64,000 nucleotides of DNA from Arthrobacter sp. CAN_C5 (GCF_017875735.1 NZ_JAGGMZ010000001.1:744001-808000), one strand, 5' to 3'. Positions 8,272-17,582 are shown, numbered from the stretch's first letter. The notes: generated by a model from the sequence alone, not told the origin. Program-made: numbers and translations.

Positions 8272-8364
8272 CCTGCAAGACTTCCACATGCGCGCCGCAC
8301 TTCTGTAATCCAATTGTGATCTTGCGTGGATCCTGCCGCGAGGGGGAGCCGGGACAATGAGTCA

Positions 8365-9099
8365 ATGACACGGCACCGCGCGCTCCGGCCGACGTCGTCA
8401 GCGACGACGACATTGTTGTTTGCCGCGACGGCTCTGGTCGCCGTGGTTCTGGCCGGATGCGGGGCAGTGGGAGTTCCGGGGTCGACCAGTCCAGGGTCGA
8501 CCAGTCCGGATTCTCCCGTTGCGAACTCCCCGGGTACCTCCCTAGCGCCGACCTCTCCGTGGTCGGCCGTGCCTTCGGCGGGCGACGCGCGGGGTATCCC
8601 AGCCCCGGGTGAGGTGTTAGCGCAGGGCGCCGTCCTTCAGCAGGGTGAGGCTCCGCCACAACTGTGCCTCGGCGGCGTGGCCGAGTCCTACCCGCCGCAG
8701 TGTTCCGGACCGGAGCTCCTCGGCTGGGATTGGCTGGCGGTGGAGCAGTCCGAAACCGCTGCCGGGGTGACCTGGGGAACCTACGCGGTGCAGGGGACGT
8801 GGGACGGCGCCGCTTTTACCCGCACCGGCGACCCGATCCCGCTGTCCCTCTACGACCCCATTGCCGACATTGATCCCCGGCTGGATCCGGCCAACCCCGG
8901 GGGCGGTGAGGAGGCGGAGCTGGAGCAACTCCAGGCGGAGCTGTTTGAGGCCGAACCGCTGATGCTGACCTCCTCGGTGGTCAACGGCTACCTGTTCGTC
9001 ACCGTGGCGTACGACGACGGAACTCTCCAGGAACGTTACAACCTCCAATACGGCCCGGACCTGATAGTGGTGCAGTCGGCCCTGCGGCCCGTCTCCTAA
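8365..9099 (+). CDS. Putative lipoprotein of unknown function
   Basis: 244 residues. A signal sequence with lipobox (VVLAGC) suggests a lipid-anchored extracellular protein. A Ser/Thr/Pro linker with the repeat GSTSPGSTSPDS precedes a globular domain holding two cysteines in CLGG...PPQCSGPELLGWDW. I recognise no enzyme motif. The ATG at 8365 was chosen because it gives a compact signal peptide; an in-frame ATG at 8326 would add 13 polar residues. The gene is divergent from the PAP2 phosphatase and precedes menC by 50 bases. Confidence 0.7.
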   Translation: MTRHRALRPTSSATTTLLFAATALVAVVLAGCGAVGVPGSTSPGSTSPDSPVANSPGTSLAPTSPWSAVPSAGDARGIPAPGEVLAQGAVLQQGEAPPQLCLGGVAESYPPQCSGPELLGWDWLAVEQSETAAGVTWGTYAVQGTWDGAAFTRTGDPIPLSLYDPIADIDPRLDPANPGGGEEAELEQLQAELFEAEPLMLTSSVVNGYLFVTVAYDDGTLQERYNLQYGPDLIVVQSALRPVS

Positions 9100-9137
9100 C
9101 CCTGTCGCTCCCATCCGGCGGCCGCCGATCCGTCGCG

Positions 9138-9143
9138 TAATCT
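9138..9143 (+). promoter_or_regulatory. -10 hexamer TAATCT for leaderless menC
   Basis: TAATCT, then GAACGC, then GTG 9150. This separates menC transcription from the upstream lipoprotein gene. Confidence 0.55.
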
Positions 9144-9149
9144 GAACGC

Positions 9150-10148
9150 GTGAGCACACTCGTCCCAGCCTCCGATCTCCGCTCTTCCGCCCGGGTGGTG
9201 TCGATTCCCATGCGGGTGAAGTTCCGCGGGGTCAGCCACCGCGAGGCCGTGCTGGTGCGGGGTCCTGTCGGCTGGGGAGAGTTCTGCCCCTTCCCCGAGT
9301 ACGACGACGCGGAAGCGGCCCCCTGGCTCCGGGCCGCCATTGAAGCTGGTTGGGAGGGCTTCCCCGAACCGGTGCGGGACCGGGTGGCGGTCAACGCCAC
9401 CGTCCCCGCTGTATCCGCTGGGGAGGTGGAATCGGTGCTGGCCCGTTTTGGGCCGGTCACCGCCGTCAAGGTCAAGGTCGCGGAGAAGGGCCAGAGTCTC
9501 GCCGACGATCTGTCCCGGGTGGCTGAGGTGCGCAGACTGCTCCCCGCCGCGGGGCTGCGGGTCGACGCGAACGGCGGCTGGACTGTCCCGGCTGCGATCA
9601 CCGCGCTCACAGCCCTCGCCGAGCACACCCTTGAATATGCTGAGCAACCGGTGATGGATATCGCTGGTTTGCGGGAGGTCAGGCTTGAACTGCGCCGTCG
9701 CGGTGCCCCGGTGTTGATTGCCGCGGATGAATCAGTCCGCAAGGAAACCGACCCGCTTCGCGTCGCACGGGAGGACGCAGCCGATCTGCTGGTGATCAAG
9801 GTGGCACCCCTGGGCGGGGTGCGGCGGGCGCTCGATATCGTTGCGCAGGCGGGGCTTCCCGCCGTCGTCAGTTCGGCGCTGGATACGTCGGTGGGCATCA
9901 GCGCCGGCGTAGCCCTAGCGGCGGCGCTCCCGGAGCTTCCCTATGCCTGCGGACTGGGCACCGTGACCCTCATGAACGGGGACATCACGGCGGAGTCGCT
10001 GGTGCCCGACCGCGGATGGCTGCCCGTGGGGCTGGTGGACGTGTCCGAGGAGTTGCTGGACCGGTACGCCGCCGATCCGCAGCGGACGGCCTGGTGGCTG
10101 GACCGGCTGGACCGGGTGACCTCGATCCTCAGCCAAAACCCCTGTTGA
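9150..10148 (+). CDS. menC: o-Succinylbenzoate synthase
   Basis: 332 residues of the enolase superfamily. The acid/base lysine motif KVKVAEKG is followed by metal ligands in RVDANGGW, EYAEQP and AADESV, and the second catalytic lysine in VIKVAPLGG. It dehydrates SHCHC to o-succinylbenzoate in menaquinone synthesis. The short N-terminal capping region is usual for actinobacterial MenC. Its neighbours within 14 kb supply other menaquinone steps (menD, menF, menG), supporting the assignment over a generic racemase of the same superfamily. Confidence 0.9.
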   Translation: MSTLVPASDLRSSARVVSIPMRVKFRGVSHREAVLVRGPVGWGEFCPFPEYDDAEAAPWLRAAIEAGWEGFPEPVRDRVAVNATVPAVSAGEVESVLARFGPVTAVKVKVAEKGQSLADDLSRVAEVRRLLPAAGLRVDANGGWTVPAAITALTALAEHTLEYAEQPVMDIAGLREVRLELRRRGAPVLIAADESVRKETDPLRVAREDAADLLVIKVAPLGGVRRALDIVAQAGLPAVVSSALDTSVGISAGVALAAALPELPYACGLGTVTLMNGDITAESLVPDRGWLPVGLVDVSEELLDRYAADPQRTAWWLDRLDRVTSILSQNPC

Positions 10149-10164
10149 ACCGATCCTGGAAGAA

Positions 10165-10175
10165 GTTCACCCGCC
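10165..10175 (+). promoter_or_regulatory. Possible PHO-box repeat unit upstream of phoX
   Basis: GTTCACCCGCC fits the 11-base direct-repeat unit bound by actinobacterial PhoP. Only one good unit is seen here; GTTGAACCGAT at 10144-10154 is a degenerate candidate. It lies about 85 bases before the PhoX start. Confidence 0.3.
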
Positions 10176-10258
10176 GGCCATCTTGATGGCCCGCGGAGTT
10201 TGCCTGGGCGGGACAGGGTAGGAGCGGCTCTCTCCCCTCCGCTGCTGGAAGGCACCCC

Positions 10259-12424
10259 ATGACTGACACGAAAAAGCGTTTCCTGCCCATGCTGGGCCAC
10301 ACCAACGGGAAGCGCAGCCCGGTGACCTGTGCGCTGAAGTGTGACAACGCCTGCGCCTCGGCTGTCTGCAACACCACCGACAACAGCTACTTCCGGGACA
10401 TTGCCTCGTCCGAATTTTCACGCCGGAACATGCTCGGGGTGGGCGCAGTCGGGGCGTTGGCGCTGATCGTCGGCGGCCAGGCGGGCACCGCACTGCAGGC
10501 GCCCGGTCAACCGTTGGCACCTGCCGTCGCGGTCCAGCGGCGCGGCCCACGCAGTAACCTCAAATATTCGCCGATCCGCCCGGTAGACGATTTGGTAGAT
10601 GACTTCACTGTGCCCCAGGGATTCACCTGGCGGCCGATCATTCGCTGGGGCGACCCACTGTTCCGCAGCTCCCCGGCGTTTGATGTCTTCAACCAGTCCG
10701 AAGCCGCGCAGGAGCTCCAGTTCGGTTACAACTGCGACTACACGGAGATCCTTGACCTGCCCGGCAGCAAGGGGAAGCGGGCCGTCATGTTCGTGAACCA
10801 CGAGTACACCAACGAACCCATCATGGTTCCGCCCAGCATGCCCGCCGCTGAGGTGCGTGGCATCGGCCGCGCAGCGCACGGGCTGACGGTTGTCGAACTG
10901 GAACGGCAGAACGCGTCCAAGCCCTGGAAATACGTCCAGGGAGCACCGTTGAACCGTCGCTTCCTGCTGGCTACCCCCTACGAGCTCACCGGTCCCGCCG
11001 CCGGATCCGACCTGGTCAAAACCGTCGACGATCCCGCAGGCCGCACCATCCGCGGAACCCTGGGCAACTGTGCGGGCGGTACCACCCCCTGGGGGACCAT
11101 CCTGTCGGGGGAGGAGAACTTCAATGGCTATTTCGTCAGCCCTGGAACCAGCGCATCAGACCGGCGCTACGGTCTCACCGCGGCGCCGACCGCCCGCGGC
11201 TGGGAAATTGACGAACCGCGGCTGGACACCCGCAACGCCGGCTACGGGAACGAAGCCAACCGCTTCGGCTACATCGTTGAGGTGGACCCGTTCGACAAAA
11301 CCTCGACGCCGAAGAAACACTCAATGCTGGGCCGGTTCAAGCACGAGGGCGCGAACGTTTCAGTGGCCGACGACGGCCGGGTGGTCGCGTACTCCGGCGA
11401 CGACGAGCGTTTCGACTACCTGTACAAGTTCGTGTCCAAGAACCGGATGGACACGGCAGGCACGCCGGCCGCCCGACGAAGGAACATGACGCTGCTGTCC
11501 GAAGGGTCGCTCTATGTGGCCCGGTTTCAGGGCAATTCGACACCCGAGATTGATGGTTCGGGCACCGTGCCCACCGATGGGGCGTTCGACGGCGTCGGCG
11601 AATGGCTGCCGCTGATCGTGAACAACAAGTCGGCGGTGCCCGGGATGAGCGCCGCGGAGGTAGCCGTCTATACCCGGCTGGCGGCAGACAAGGTGGGTCC
11701 CACCAAGATGGACCGTGCCGAGGATGTGGAACCGAACCCGCTGACCGGCAAGGTGTACGTTGCGTGCACCAACAACACCAACCGCGGGGTCGGAGCCAAT
11801 GCCGTTGCCGACGAAGCCAATCCCCGGACCGGCAACCGGACCGGGCACGTCATCGAGATCATCGAGCGCGGGGGAGACCAGACTGCAACCCGTTTCACCT
11901 GGAACCTGCTCCTGGTCTGCGGCGACCCAGCGAACGACCCCACCGTGTACTTCAGCGGTTTTCCGGCGAACAAGGTGTCGCCCATCTCGTGCCCCGATAA
12001 CCTGGCGTTCGACTCGGTTGGCAATCTGTGGATCTCCACCGACGGGCAACCCGGCACCATCGGGTATTGCGACGGACTGTTTCAGGTCACGCTTGACGGT
12101 GAGGACCGCGGCAAGGTTGAGCAGTTCCTGGCTGTCCCAAGGGACAGCGAAACCTGTGGGCCGATTATCAGGGACAAGGACAAGCATGTGTTCGTTGCCG
12201 TCCAGCATCCCGGGGAAAACGGGGTCTGGGGAAACCAGACCTCCCTTTTCCCGGACTATGTCGCAGCGGGCAGCGCACCCCGTCGAGGGGACGCGGCAGT
12301 GCCCCGGCCCTCAGTGGTGCAGGTGTTCCCCGGCAATGACAAACCGCGGGGCCGGGGTCGGGGAGACGGGAGGCCGCGCCGGGACCACCACCGGGGCGGT
12401 CGGGACGCGAAGGGCCTCTCATAG
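10259..12424 (+). CDS. phoX: PhoX-family (DUF839) phosphatase with Tat signal
   Basis: 721 residues behind GGAAGG. The N-terminus is long before the export signal, with four clustered cysteines (CALKCDNACASAVC), then a twin-arginine motif SRRNMLG (Arg55-Arg56) and a hydrophobic stretch. The body is the DUF839/PhoX beta-propeller, with FVNHEYTNEP, GEENFNGYF, KHEGANVSVADDG and KMDRAEDVEPNP among its conserved blocks. Members are calcium/iron-dependent extracytoplasmic phosphatases that free phosphate from organic esters. The last 25 residues are an Arg/Gly/Asp-rich tail outside the fold. It lies between menC and menD on the same strand without an obvious shared role. Confidence 0.85.
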   Translation: MTDTKKRFLPMLGHTNGKRSPVTCALKCDNACASAVCNTTDNSYFRDIASSEFSRRNMLGVGAVGALALIVGGQAGTALQAPGQPLAPAVAVQRRGPRSNLKYSPIRPVDDLVDDFTVPQGFTWRPIIRWGDPLFRSSPAFDVFNQSEAAQELQFGYNCDYTEILDLPGSKGKRAVMFVNHEYTNEPIMVPPSMPAAEVRGIGRAAHGLTVVELERQNASKPWKYVQGAPLNRRFLLATPYELTGPAAGSDLVKTVDDPAGRTIRGTLGNCAGGTTPWGTILSGEENFNGYFVSPGTSASDRRYGLTAAPTARGWEIDEPRLDTRNAGYGNEANRFGYIVEVDPFDKTSTPKKHSMLGRFKHEGANVSVADDGRVVAYSGDDERFDYLYKFVSKNRMDTAGTPAARRRNMTLLSEGSLYVARFQGNSTPEIDGSGTVPTDGAFDGVGEWLPLIVNNKSAVPGMSAAEVAVYTRLAADKVGPTKMDRAEDVEPNPLTGKVYVACTNNTNRGVGANAVADEANPRTGNRTGHVIEIIERGGDQTATRFTWNLLLVCGDPANDPTVYFSGFPANKVSPISCPDNLAFDSVGNLWISTDGQPGTIGYCDGLFQVTLDGEDRGKVEQFLAVPRDSETCGPIIRDKDKHVFVAVQHPGENGVWGNQTSLFPDYVAAGSAPRRGDAAVPRPSVVQVFPGNDKPRGRGRGDGRPRRDHHRGGRDAKGLS

Positions 12425-12488
12425 CAACGCCTCACCGTAGCTTCATGCCATCCCGGTCCGGAAGGCCAGGGCGCCCGCTGGGTTGTGT

Positions 12489-12494
12489 GAGGAT
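12489..12494 (+). promoter_or_regulatory. -10-like hexamer GAGGAT before menD
   Basis: GAGGAT ends six bases before GTG 12501. It keeps the A2 and T6 of the -10 consensus but not T1. A GGAGG at 12495-12499 abuts the start and is too close for normal ribosome binding, so a leaderless start is favoured. Confidence 0.35.
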
Positions 12495-12500
12495 GGAGGC

Positions 12501-14249
12501 GTGAACCAGCAGCTGAACTCCATCGACGCCGCCCGGCTGGCGGTAGCCTCGCTGACGGCCGCGGGTGTGCGTCACGTCGTTGTCGCGCCCGGGTCGCGCA
12601 GCGCACCGATGGCGTACGCGCTCGCCGAGGCGGAAGCGGCCGGTGCCGTCCGGTTGCACGTCAGGATTGATGAACGGGTGGGCGGGTTCACCGCACTTGG
12701 CCTCGCCCTGGGATCGCAGGCGCCGGTGGCGGTCCTGACGACGTCGGGCACCGCAGTGGGGGAGCTGCTACCCGCCGTGATGGAGGCCAATCACGCCGCC
12801 GTGCCGCTGGTGGTGTTGTCCGCGGACCGCCCCGCGGAGCTCAGGGGGAGCGGGGCCAATCAGACCACCAACCAGATCGACCTCTACGGTGTTCACGTCC
12901 GGTGCGCACTCGATGTTCCGGCCGGTACTGATCCCTCCCCGTTCGTGGCCCGGGCCCTCGCCGAGGCTCGGGGCGCGTCCGGGCCGCGGGGGCCGGTCCA
13001 GCTGAATCTCGCCTTCCGCGACCCACTGATCCCCGGCCCCGCTGCGGCACTGGATCCTGCTGCGGCTCTCGTTTCTGCTGCACCGGATCCTGCTGCGGCT
13101 CTCCTTTCTGCTGCACCGGACCCTGCCGCGGCTTCCCTTTCCGGTGGCGCCGTGCACGACGGCGGTCCGGTGGTGCCAGCCGAACGAGTCCTCCCGCGCC
13201 GGACCCAGCCAACCCCGACATCGCAGGCCCGCACCGTGGTGGTTGCCGGACACGGTGCAGGCGAGCTGGCCGCCGTCGTCGCGCAGCACCTGCGCCTCCC
13301 GCTCCTCGCCGAGCCCTCCTCGAACGCCCGTTTCGGACCGAACGCCGTCGCCCAGTACCGGCTACTCCTCGAGCATCTGGGGGCTGACATCGAACGGGTG
13401 GTCGTCTTCGGGCGCCCCACGCTCTCCCGGCCGGTGGCGGCACTGCTGTCACGGACCGACGTGGCACAGGCCCTCTACCTTCCCGGACCGGTGGCCTGGT
13501 TCGAGGAAGGACGACGCCGGGAGGAGATCATCACCACCCTTGATGACCTGCTGCAGTTCGCCGGGACGGGCGAACCCGGCTGGTTGGAACGCTGGCAGGT
13601 CGCCGGAACACACGCCGACGCCGCTGTCCGTTCACTGCTCGCGGAGCGCAGGGCCCTGAACGGTCTGCATGTTGCGGATGCTGTCTGGGAACACACCGAC
13701 GGCAACCTGGTCCTGGGATCCTCCAACCCCATCCGGGACGCCGACCTGATCGCCTCCCCAGGCTGGCACCCGCTCGAGGTGTACGCCAACCGTGGTCTCG
13801 CGGGCATCGACGGGACACTGTCGACCGCCGCCGGAGTGGCGCTCGCCACCGGGATCCCGACGCGGCTGCTCGTGGGAGACCTGACGTTCCTGCACGACGC
13901 CGGGGGGCTGCTTCTCGGGCCGGGCGAGGAGGAAGCGGACCTGCAGATTGTGGTCCTCAACGACTCAGGGGGAGGAATATTTGGGCTACTCGAACACGGC
14001 GCGGAGGAAAACCTGGAACGCCATCGTGGGGTGGTCGAACGGCTCTTCGGAACCCCTCACGCAGCCGATCTCGGCGCGCTGGCCCGCGGCTACTGCGTTC
14101 GGCATACCCTCGTCGACTCGGCCCCCGCACTGGAGGCGGCTCTGGAACCTGCCATCGAGGGCCGCTCCATCATCGAAGTCCGGGCGGATCGCGCCGGTCT
14201 CCGTGCACTTCACACATCGATCAAGGCGAGCGTTTCCCGGGTCGTCTAG
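12501..14249 (+). CDS. menD: SEPHCHC synthase (menaquinone MenD)
   Basis: 582 residues of the thiamine-diphosphate 2-oxoacid decarboxylase fold. The catalytic Glu58 lies in RIDERVGGF. The isochorismate-side motifs GSRSAPMA and SADRPAELRGSGANQTTNQ are present, and the cofactor-binding part has GDLTFLHDAGGLL and VVLNDSGGGIFG. It joins 2-oxoglutarate-derived succinic semialdehyde-ThDP to isochorismate. Between the first and middle domains (185-217) lies an 11-residue tandem repeat not expected in the family. GTG 12501 is preferred over ATG 12483, which lies before the -10-like box. Confidence 0.92.
   Translation: MNQQLNSIDAARLAVASLTAAGVRHVVVAPGSRSAPMAYALAEAEAAGAVRLHVRIDERVGGFTALGLALGSQAPVAVLTTSGTAVGELLPAVMEANHAAVPLVVLSADRPAELRGSGANQTTNQIDLYGVHVRCALDVPAGTDPSPFVARALAEARGASGPRGPVQLNLAFRDPLIPGPAAALDPAAALVSAAPDPAAALLSAAPDPAAASLSGGAVHDGGPVVPAERVLPRRTQPTPTSQARTVVVAGHGAGELAAVVAQHLRLPLLAEPSSNARFGPNAVAQYRLLLEHLGADIERVVVFGRPTLSRPVAALLSRTDVAQALYLPGPVAWFEEGRRREEIITTLDDLLQFAGTGEPGWLERWQVAGTHADAAVRSLLAERRALNGLHVADAVWEHTDGNLVLGSSNPIRDADLIASPGWHPLEVYANRGLAGIDGTLSTAAGVALATGIPTRLLVGDLTFLHDAGGLLLGPGEEEADLQIVVLNDSGGGIFGLLEHGAEENLERHRGVVERLFGTPHAADLGALARGYCVRHTLVDSAPALEAALEPAIEGRSIIEVRADRAGLRALHTSIKASVSRVV
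13052..13143 (+). repeat. 33-bp tandem repeat inside menD
   Basis: Copies begin at 13052, 13085 and 13118. The first two differ at one base; the third is diverged and shortened. They encode DPAAALVSAAP, DPAAALLSAAP and DPAAASLSGGA in the linker between MenD domains, so the period keeps the frame. Confidence 0.8.
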
Positions 14250-14398
14250 CGGTATCGACCACAGAGGTTGGTGACGGCCTGCTGGCCCTACCCGGCCTAC
14301 CCAAGGCGCCCGGCCAGCCCTGGCGGCCTGCCGAATAGCCCGGCCGGCCGCCCGAAGACGCCCGGCCGGAGCCTGGATCCTTTTCTGTCGGACCGGAA

Positions 14399-15811
14399 CT
14401 ACCGGAACAACCGGTAGTCCTGCCAACCGGTGCCAATGGTGAACGAGCTGCCCCACCCGCTGGAGGTGATCGGATAGTGCTTGAGGAGGCCCGAGCTGGT
14501 GCGGGCGGTCAGCCCGTAGGAGCCCGGACCCTGGAATCCCGAGACAGCCCGTGTGCTCTCGATGTGCTGCCAGCCGGAACCGATGGTTCTGCGGCTTTCC
14601 GGAATGAAGCGGGCCAGACCGTTCGACCGGTAGAGCACGAGCTCGCCGCTGGCACGGGTTCCCAGGACGTCCTGGTTGCCGTCCCGGTCGTAGTCGGCGA
14701 GGGTGATCCGCAGGTTCTGCCAACCCGACCCGATCTGCCCACGCGCCTGAGAGGACAGGGCGCCGCCGGTGTTGTTGGCATAGTGCCAGAGCCGTCCCGC
14801 ACCGTCCTTGGTGACAACCGAGGGATATTTGCTTCCACGCCACCAGGTACCCACGGTGATTTCGTGGTTGGCCCATCCGCTCCCGATCCGGATTGGTGTC
14901 TGGAAGCCGCCCCCGCGGAGTCCGCGGTAGAGGGTCAGCCTGCCGTCCTGCCACTGGGCAAGGATGTCCTGGACGCCGTCAGCGTTCCAGTCGGTGGCGA
15001 ATCCGGCCTTCAGACCACCCCAGCCACTCCCCACCCGGGAGCGTTTGGACAGCCCCCCGGACCAGGTCGGCGGGTAGTTCCACAGCACTCCCGCCGAGTC
15101 CACCGCGGTGAGGTCCGTGGAGCTCTTGATCGTTGGGTTGGAACCGTTGAAATAGTGTTCAAGGGTAGGGAAGCCACGGGTCTTCATTTCGGTGGCCAGG
15201 GGGCGTCCGACATACCGCAGGTGCCAGGGCTCGTAGGTGTAGCCGGTGGTGGACTGGTAGCCGTCCGGGTAGCGAATGATGAAGCCGTACTTGTACGCAT
15301 TGGCCGCCACCCACCGACCGCCCGGAGTGTCACCGAAGCAGGATCCCAGTCCACACGAACCGTTGGCGTTCCCGACGTCGACAGCGAGTCCCGTCTGGTG
15401 CTCGCTGTGCCCGGGCCGCGCCGAGAGGGAGTCCGCGACCGCCTGGCCGTAGGTCGATACGTAGTAGTTGTAGAGGGCCGCCTGCTCGTCGTAGGAACGA
15501 TAGGCACTCACCACGCTCAGCGGCGCCCCGGCGTTGCGGGCACCGGCGAAGAGGTTCGTGAGGTTCGCGGAGACGGCGCTGCGCATCACATAGTTGGTGC
15601 CCGGGAAGTAGACCAGATCCGGAGCGATGTAGTTCAGCGGGTTCAAGGGCCGGGACTTGGTCACCAGCACGTGATAACTGTTGGCGTCGCCCACCGGAAG
15701 GGCCGCGGTCGCAGGCTGGGCTGTGAGCATCCCGCCCAGAAGGGCACAGCAGAGGGCGACGACGCTGATCAGTCGGGCGCGAAGCCTTGCGGGCTGGGTG
15801 GGTGAGGGCAT
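14399..15811 (-). CDS. Secreted VanY-type D,D-carboxypeptidase with C-terminal repeat domain
   Basis: 470 residues. A signal peptide ends near AQPATAALP. The peptidase domain (about 45-210) has the M15B zinc motifs: VVSAYRSYDEQ, GHSEHQTGLAVDVG (His and Asp ligands) and EPWHLRYVG. It should trim D-alanine from peptidoglycan stems outside the cell. The remaining half is a propeller-like domain of about four repeats, each with an (I/V)GSGW motif (VGSGWGGLKAG, IGSGWANHEIT, IGSGWQNLRIT, IGSGWQHIEST) and FG-GAP-like turns such as DWNADGVQDIL and DYDRDGNQDVL, probably for wall or sugar binding. It is convergent with menD. Confidence 0.85.
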   Translation of the reverse strand: MPSPTQPARLRARLISVVALCCALLGGMLTAQPATAALPVGDANSYHVLVTKSRPLNPLNYIAPDLVYFPGTNYVMRSAVSANLTNLFAGARNAGAPLSVVSAYRSYDEQAALYNYYVSTYGQAVADSLSARPGHSEHQTGLAVDVGNANGSCGLGSCFGDTPGGRWVAANAYKYGFIIRYPDGYQSTTGYTYEPWHLRYVGRPLATEMKTRGFPTLEHYFNGSNPTIKSSTDLTAVDSAGVLWNYPPTWSGGLSKRSRVGSGWGGLKAGFATDWNADGVQDILAQWQDGRLTLYRGLRGGGFQTPIRIGSGWANHEITVGTWWRGSKYPSVVTKDGAGRLWHYANNTGGALSSQARGQIGSGWQNLRITLADYDRDGNQDVLGTRASGELVLYRSNGLARFIPESRRTIGSGWQHIESTRAVSGFQGPGSYGLTARTSSGLLKHYPITSSGWGSSFTIGTGWQDYRLFR

Positions 15812-15891
15812 GAGGATTCCCGCGGTTGGTTGGTCAGGTGGACTGATCGTCCCACGCGTTCGGGCCTGCCGCTAGGGCCCGGCGCGGGGTT

Positions 15892-15955
15892 GAGCTACAG
15901 CACTGTTGAGCCACAGGACCGTCGAGCTACAGGACCGTCGAGCTACAGGACCTTG
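15892..15955. repeat. Four 16-bp tandem repeats at the 3' end of the ABC ATPase gene
   Basis: Copies start at 15892, 15908, 15924 and 15940, with the core GAGCTACAGGACCGTC. The copy at 15940 contains the last codons and stop of the ATPase gene (minus strand GGTCCTGTAG); the other three lie just beyond the stop and repeat that same gene end. Confidence 0.8.
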
Positions 15956-16707
15956 GAGAGGAACTCGCGGGTACGTTCGTGCTGCGGGTTGCCGAGGACG
16001 TCCTCGGGTTTGCCCTGCTCGACCACCACTCCGCCGTCCATGAACACCACCCGATCCCCCACCTCACGGGCGAACCCCATTTCGTGGGTCACCACCATCA
16101 TGGTCATGCCGTCCTTGGCAAGCTGCTTCATCACGTCCAGCACGTCACCGACCAACTCGGGATCCAGGGCGCTCGTGGGTTCGTCGAACAGCATCATGTC
16201 CGGATCCATCGACAGCGCGCGGGCAATGGCCACCCGCTGCTGCTGACCGCCGGAGAGCTGGGCCGGGAACGCCGTCGCCTTGTCCTCGAGCCCCACCTTG
16301 GCGAGGTTGCGGGCCGCGACCTCGCCTGCCTCGGACTTGCTGCGCTTCTTTGCCCGGATCTGCGCCAGGGTAAGGTTGCGGGTCACGTTGAGGTGCGGGA
16401 AAAGGTTGAACTGCTGGAACACCATGCCGATGCGGGTGCGTACCTTGTCCAGGTCCGTCTCGTCGTCCGTGATGTCGACGCCCTCCACCATGATGGTGCC
16501 GCTGGTGGGTTCCTCCAGCCGGTTCACGCAGCGCAGGAGGGTGGATTTCCCGGAGCCCGACGGCCCGATCACGCAAACCACCTCGCCTCGGTCAACATGG
16601 AAATCGATGCCCTTCAGGACCTCGTTGTCGCCGAAATTCTTGTGCAGGTTCCGGACCTCAATGGCAGGCACGCCTGTGCGGAGCGTTGGTTCAGTCACTT
16701 CGCTCAC
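15943..16707 (-). CDS. Polar amino-acid ABC transporter ATP-binding protein
   Basis: 254 residues. Walker A is GPSGSGKST (48-56), the Q-loop FQQFNLFPH, the signature LSGGQQQR, Walker [13 protein letters not shown] and the switch histidine VVTHEM. The [10 protein letters not shown]-loop region is typical of the GlnQ/GluA subfamily of polar amino-acid importers. Its ATG overlaps the permease stop by four bases. An insertion [10 protein letters not shown] follows the Q-loop, where family members vary. Its stop codon lies within the first of four tandem 16-bp repeats. Confidence 0.9.
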   Translation of the reverse strand: MSEVTEPTLRTGVPAIEVRNLHKNFGDNEVLKGIDFHVDRGEVVCVIGPSGSGKSTLLRCVNRLEEPTSGTIMVEGVDITDDETDLDKVRTRIGMVFQQFNLFPHLNVTRNLTLAQIRAKKRSKSEAGEVAARNLAKVGLEDKATAFPAQLSGGQQQRVAIARALSMDPDMMLFDEPTSALDPELVGDVLDVMKQLAKDGMTMMVVTHEMGFAREVGDRVVFMDGGVVVEQGKPEDVLGNPQHERTREFLSKVL

Positions 16708-17498
16708 CGCCCTCTCTTGTTGTGTCGTTCGAGCTTGGCCACCAGCTGGGTGAGCGGCAGAGTGATGATCAGGTACAGCAGGGCGGCGAGGACCAGCGGG
16801 GTCGCGTTGGCGGAAGAGGAGACCATGTCGCGGGCGAACGTGGTCAGTTCGCGGTCGCCCAGGGCCATTCCCGCGATGAACAACAGCGAGGTGTCCTTGA
16901 TCAGGATCACCAGCTCGTTGGTCAGCGGCGGGGTGATGATCCTGAATGCCTGAGGGAGCACGACGGAGATCATGGTCCAGGAAGGGTGCATTCCCAGCGA
17001 CCGGGCAGCCTCTACCTGACCCGGCGGGACTGCTTCAATTCCAGCCCTGATGGTTTCGGCAATGTAGGCCGAAGAGACAATGATCAGAGCAATCAGGCCC
17101 GCTCCGGCGCTGCCACCGGGCGGCCGCCAACCGAACGCAATCGGTACAGCGAAGGCGAAGCCAAAGATCACCAGCAGTGCTGGTAGCCCGCGGAAGAGCT
17201 CAATGTAGGCGGTCGCTGCCCAGCGGTATGGCAACACGGGGGAGAGCTTCATCAGGGCGAGGATCAACCCTAGGAGAAGTCCGCCGACAAAGGCGATGGC
17301 CGTATACAGGACGGTGTTCTTCGCCGCCACTGTCAGGATCTCCGGGAAGGCCTGGATGGCTACGTCCACATCGAAGAAATTGCTTCGGATTGCCCCCCAG
17401 TCAGCCAGCGAGACGATGACGACGACGGCGAGGATAAAGACTGCGTACAGGGCGCCGCGGGTCAGGCGTCTGCGGGTTGAGCGTTTCACGGGGGCCAA
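16704..17498 (-). CDS. Polar amino-acid ABC transporter permease
   Basis: 264 residues of the HisM/GlnP type with about five or six helices. The coupling-helix motif is [33 protein letters not shown], of which EAARSLG and LPQA are the EAA core. The N-terminus is basic ([11 protein letters not shown]) before the first helix. It would form a homodimeric channel, since only one permease gene is present. It is coupled to the ATPase gene by a four-base overlap, and separated from the binding-protein gene by a hairpin that may lower its expression. Confidence 0.9.
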   Translation of the reverse strand: MAPVKRSTRRRLTRGALYAVFILAVVVIVSLADWGAIRSNFFDVDVAIQAFPEILTVAAKNTVLYTAIAFVGGLLLGLILALMKLSPVLPYRWAATAYIELFRGLPALLVIFGFAFAVPIAFGWRPPGGSAGAGLIALIIVSSAYIAETIRAGIEAVPPGQVEAARSLGMHPSWTMISVVLPQAFRIITPPLTNELVILIKDTSLLFIAGMALGDRELTTFARDMVSSSANATPLVLAALLYLIITLPLTQLVAKLERHNKRGR

Positions 17499-17520
17499 TC
17501 TCTCTCAGAAGACATACGGC

Positions 17521-17571
17521 CCGGAACCCGCCATGGCTGCGCAGGATAAGTCCTGCCGTGGCGGGTTCCGG
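17521..17571 (-). terminator. Hairpin between binding protein and permease genes
   Basis: Sixteen-base arms at 17521-17536 and 17556-17571 pair with one G-T wobble around a 19-base loop. No strong T run follows on the minus strand, so a partial terminator or mRNA-stabilising structure is more likely than full termination. Confidence 0.65.
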
Positions 17572-17582
17572 ACGAGGGGTTT

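Noticed and set aside
14477-15805. 442-residue plus-strand ORF opposite the VanY-type gene
   Set aside because: Its composition is that of a shadow frame, while the minus strand has a signal peptide, M15 motifs and repeats.
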